From assembly GCA_003342895.1 (NCBI GenBank), contig PTFA01000301.1, positions 124,001-188,000 of the forward strand: 64,000 bases of DNA, in the 5' to 3' direction. The position numbers were made by a program, and so were the translations under genes. Each line of letters begins with the position of its first letter. Position 1 is the first letter of the stretch. Origin of the DNA: Casuarius casuarius. Lineage: Eukaryota > Chordata > Aves > Casuariiformes > Casuariidae. Below, one piece after another: positions 59,766 through 64,000 of the stretch. The notes under the pieces are model-generated. The model saw nothing but the letters and a program-made list of their open reading frames with translations. It was not told where the DNA came from and did not search any database.

Positions 59766-62700
59766 GCTTCTATTCTGATAAAACAGATGACAATCAAGGA
59801 AAGAGTCTGGGCGGTCAAATGACATAATAAATCTTGATAGTAGTTTCATTAAGGATCTTAAAAAATGAATTTAGAGAAAATGTAATTCCTTTGGCTTTTA
59901 TATCAACAGACAGACTACTTGGAAAGCTGTTTTCATGCACAGTATAGTTTAATTTCTCTTCCTAAGCACTATCTGTCATAAATACCTGCCCACAAATATC
60001 TATATGGGTATTGAAAAATTATGTTCCTTATAATGTATCTTAAAAAAAATTTTAAAGAAGAATCCTATCCACATGTATTAGTTTCCCTCTATGCAGTCCT
60101 TCATTGTTGATCCTAGAAACTATGGATTTATTGAAGTACAGCCATCTCTCCTCAGTGATACATCAAATGCTACGCTGACACAAATGGTATTGAGCATACA
60201 GGGCCAATAACGTTGGAGTTAAGAGGAATTTCTTTAATAGTAGCCATAATTAATTTTGTCTTTAAATTCAAAGGCAACATGGTTAAATCTCTAGGTCTCA
60301 TTAGAGTAAATATGAGATTGTACATGATAAGGCATGTATCATCAACAAAAAATTCTTGAAAACATATGTTTGGAAACCACAGGAGTCTCTTGTTTTCATG
60401 CCTAACAGGTAGCAAAGATGACCATGAATGAAAAACATCATGCTACCCTAAGCAAGAAGTCTGGAAAAGCTATAGATGACAATGACATTCTTTTATTTAA
60501 CAACAGTCTTCCACTTCTGATAGGAAGAAAAAAACTGAATTCCGTAAGTGCTTGTCTTTTAGAAAACATATGCAGTAATTGTTCTCTGTGTACTCATTTT
60601 CTTAGATGCAACTCAGTTCAGTTCAGCTGAAGTAACCAGAAGTGGAAACTGCTGACAGTTCTGCTCAATTATATTCGAATAACTGAAGATCTACCCAGAT
60701 ATTTATACCAGCCTCATTACTGTGATATGTGAACAGCCTGAGGTCAGATCCCATTTCATGCATTCATTGACACATCAGTTTCCAACATAAACTAGCATCT
60801 CTATTTACACTTATACAAGACTTCGATCCTTGCCACATTCCTTACAGCATCCTTTTTCTAAGACACAGAAGGTTATATTCCTGCTAAATATTTGATAAGC
60901 TTCGAATAGGCAACTATCAAAGGAAACAGAAGTTAATGTGCATGTGGTAATCTAGAAGAAACCTCCTTGAAAATTATTTAGTAATTATTTCAAATCTATC
61001 CCTATGCCTTGTCAGTTTTTCTGTCGTTATATTGCATCTCATTTACTTCCAGAATGAAATGTGTTTGAAAGGTGTATTTCCACCTGAATAGAAATTTAAA
61101 CTGGTGATAGTTCTTTTTTTGTACATTCCCAAGACAGAGGAAGTAACGTTAATGAAACGTGAAACATCATAAATTAGAGATAGTAAAATATTTAAACTTG
61201 CTTGTAGTTGTTCTGTGACTCTCAGTCCACACTGAAAGTATACAAGAAAACTAATTAGTACAGTGCTTGTTTTTTCTTTACAACACATTTTTAAAATGCA
61301 GTGAGTTTTTCAGTGGACCCATTATATGCATCTCATAGTGAGGTTTACAGAGCATAAACTTTATGGCACTGCCTCCAAAATCTTACTGAGCCAATACTTG
61401 GTAAATGGATATAATAGAACAGAGTGATACAAAATCCTTAACGTGCTGTTATTCTGTATGGCTGAACTGACCCTCTGCCTGACCATACCAAAACTGGGAG
61501 TGAGGTTTTAGAATCTTTAGAGAGTCCTTTGATAGGAACAGTCAGGGAAGAAATCTAATTAGTTGTAAGATAAAGCTTGCAACATTTGCAAATAGGATTA
61601 TATGATTCCTAATGATAAAGGAGACTGGATTCAAGACCAACATTCCTGCTATATGTAGTCCTAACATTTACTGTGATTAATGCTGCAGAATGTTCAATAG
61701 ACTTTGTATAATTTGCAAAGTATGGTTAGTCAAGATCATTTTTACTGAAATCATATTCTATCCCTTTGTTCATGAATGGCCCACATCCTAACTTTCAACA
61801 GAATACAGACAATTTTAACATTATATTTCATACTACCTGTTTTTAATCTTCTCTCCCTTTTCTGCATGAATATGATTTTTGTATTTCTTCTCTATCTGTA
61901 TAGTGAACTCATTTATATCCTGTTTCAGTTTCCTATCTGATTAGTTTTTTTCCCTACAGATTTAGTTTTGCTGAACGATGATGGTACCACACAGACAGCA
62001 GAATAAAATACAAAATTCATGAAAATCATGTAAGCAGAGATAGAATACCTGCAACTCCTATTCACTTCAAAGAAGTTGCCATTGTTTAATAGCTTTAGAA
62101 GTTGCACTGCTGTTTATATTCAACAGAATACATTATCCCAGTATATGGTACTGGATAATTATTAGTCTATGAATGCATGCTGTAAAGTAAATATCAAAAC
62201 TGGCACAAAAAGAAATACTTTCTTTGCACTCCAGTCTTGTCTCTAGAATAATTATGTAATCTATAGGGGAAAAAAGTTTGAAAAGACCATTGAATGGAAA
62301 CTTTTCCATATCTTTAGATTTAACAAGAATACCACTGAAAGAGCACATAGAAAGCTAGAGGAGAAAACTCTGAGAAAAGCAGTCTGAAATTCCATCAAGG
62401 ATCCCAAAGATTTTAGTATTATCATCAGACTCAAATAAAACTCTATACATAAGCACCTCTCTGTCTTATAAGAGCATATAATAGAAAAAGGAGCACCAGA
62501 TTTCATTGTAATCATCAGTTCTATTCAGATAGGCATATACTGGTACTGTTCCCTCACATGAAGCATTTTCTGCAATTTATAAGGCCATTCTGAAATGTGG
62601 GAAAGCTGGCAGTTTATTACCAGCTGCATTTCACATAGCAGAGATGTTGCAAGTAATTTCCATCTGGAATTAGAATGAAGTGGTGGCAGTCTCCCACTGC

Positions 62701-64000
62701 CAATAATCGCATGGTCTAGCAGGTCGGATACAAAATTGAGGTTAGGAGAGCCTTATCCTGCTGCTATCTTTAGCAATGCACTTATTTCCTATCTTACTTA
62801 GTAATCTCTACACAACATGTTAGTACCACAACTACAATTAGACACTTCACTGTTGAACAAACTGTTCCTGTATTCTAAATTAGTTGTCAATGAAAAGTAA
62901 CTCAATTTTTTATGGTACTGGGTACCCCAGTTTCCAGCAATGTCTACAGAAATTGCTAGTTGTTGGCAAAGTTAAGTTAGCAAGGCTTTAGTTAGCATAA
63001 CTTAATACAGGCATTAAGTCTATAATAGGCAATCAGAATGGCAGACGTCATGGATGAAACTAGCTTGAGTTACCAGGCTCACTGAATGGGAGCCTGAACC
63101 TAAGGACAGTTACTAAAGTCAATGCGCACAAAACTAATCATAAGTTTTGGGCCAATTTAAAACATGAAATGTCTCTTTCTTACCAAATGGATCTATTCCC
63201 TTTCTTAGCCATTTACCTATTTGATATTAGAAAATTAGAAACCACAGTTTAAAAATTTGCTTATGTGAGCAGAAGACTTATTAGATAAATTGGAGGAATA
63301 CGGTAACATAAGTTTCTTTGAGCAGTAGGAAGCACCTGGAAGTGACTTACAGTTGTGCCAGTTCCCATGTCGCCTGTTAAGGATAAGGATAAGATGGCAC
63401 TAAAAGTAGGTCAGAAGTATATCACTTCACTTTGTGAGAATTGAGCCCTAAACAATTAAAGTAGATCTGCTGGAATAACCAGTGTGTGAAGAAGAAATGA
63501 AAGAGGTTAAATATTTGATGGAGTGGTGTCAAAGCATCCCATTAGTATGTTGCCCTGCTTCATGGCTTTTCTGAGAAGACTTGTACGCTCAGCAGCAGCA
63601 CTTCAATAGCACTATCTGAATGCATAAAAGCATTCCAGTGAAACTTGTGACCAGAAAATCTGCATGAAACTGAGAGCAGGAGAAAAGCGCAAATGAAGTT
63701 TTAAACATTTACAATTTGATCATTCAAGAATGAAGTATTTCTCTGGTTTGCACTAAGGTAATAATCTAAACTTACAGTTCTCTTTACAATGTCTTGCTAT
63801 TACCCACTCGCACCCCAGTATAGTTACTAAATGTGTACTGACAGCTGCTATCTTTCACAATTTGAGTAATCCACACTCTAGCAAAGGGACTTCAATTTAA
63901 AAGTTGTTGCTGCTGAAGTGCATTAGAATAGCCAAAGACAGTTTGGGAGCAGGATAGGTGTCCCAGTCATGCAATCAGACATGACCCCCCCAGATACTCA
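59766..64000. other. AT-rich non-coding DNA
   Basis: No gene, RNA gene, CR1 copy or strong motif cluster is seen to the end of the window. Short frames at 60170-60415, 61043-61288 and 62261-62515 on the minus strand show no recognisable motif. Confidence 0.5.

Noticed and set aside
1..64000. CRISPR arrays, phage, operons or other microbial systems
   Set aside because: There are no spaced direct-repeat arrays, no dense co-oriented genes and no bacterial gene families. Composition and CR1 content indicate a vertebrate nuclear genome.

Overview
The window looks like vertebrate nuclear DNA, most likely from a bird. It is AT-rich overall, with short homopolymer and microsatellite tracts, no dense coding, and no operon-like structure. 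The best clade marker is a CR1 LINE 3' end at about 42752-42930, the dominant retroposon of birds and also present in crocodilians and turtles. Interspersed repeats are otherwise very sparse. I could recognise only one clear CR1 tail, one older CR1-like tail and one probable old hAT-type DNA transposon remnant, which fits an avian genome better than a mammalian one. The long open frames are mostly chance frames. Many lack an ATG, and none carries a domain I recognise.

Layout. 1-28.6 kb is mainly non-coding, AT-rich DNA. It holds a few motif-rich blocks that could be regulatory (about 2.4-3.0 and 14.8-15.0 kb), an hAT-like element at 9.07-9.24 kb, small tandem duplications (18.33, 21.61 kb), a strong hairpin at 25.8 kb, and isolated exon-like segments. 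28.68-29.29 kb is a local GC- and CpG-rich patch with a YY1-like ATGGCGGC motif. 30.0-30.9, 36.6-37.0, 43.5-43.8, 50.4-50.7 and 52.5-52.8 kb are stretches rich in homeodomain, POU, SOX or E-box type words, typical of developmental enhancers, although conservation cannot be tested here. A pair of palindromes lies at 34.59-34.66 kb.

54.93-55.45 kb is the one convincing CpG island. On the minus strand its edge carries a TATA-like box, then an ATG in a YY1/Kozak context, a 90-codon open exon and a consensus splice donor. I read this as the probable promoter and first coding exon of a gene transcribed toward lower coordinates. About 700 bp beyond the island on its low-coordinate side, inside the inferred first intron, lies an old 190-bp tandem duplication. 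The rest of the window to 64 kb is AT-rich and non-coding, apart from a 96-bp duplicated unit at 59.6 kb and an exon-like segment at 59.3 kb.

No complete gene, rRNA, tRNA, CRISPR array or microbial system is visible. If the minus-strand gene is real, most of 1-55 kb could be its first introns, and the enhancer-like blocks would then be intronic. Apart from the CR1 identification, exon and enhancer calls are inferences from sequence signals alone.
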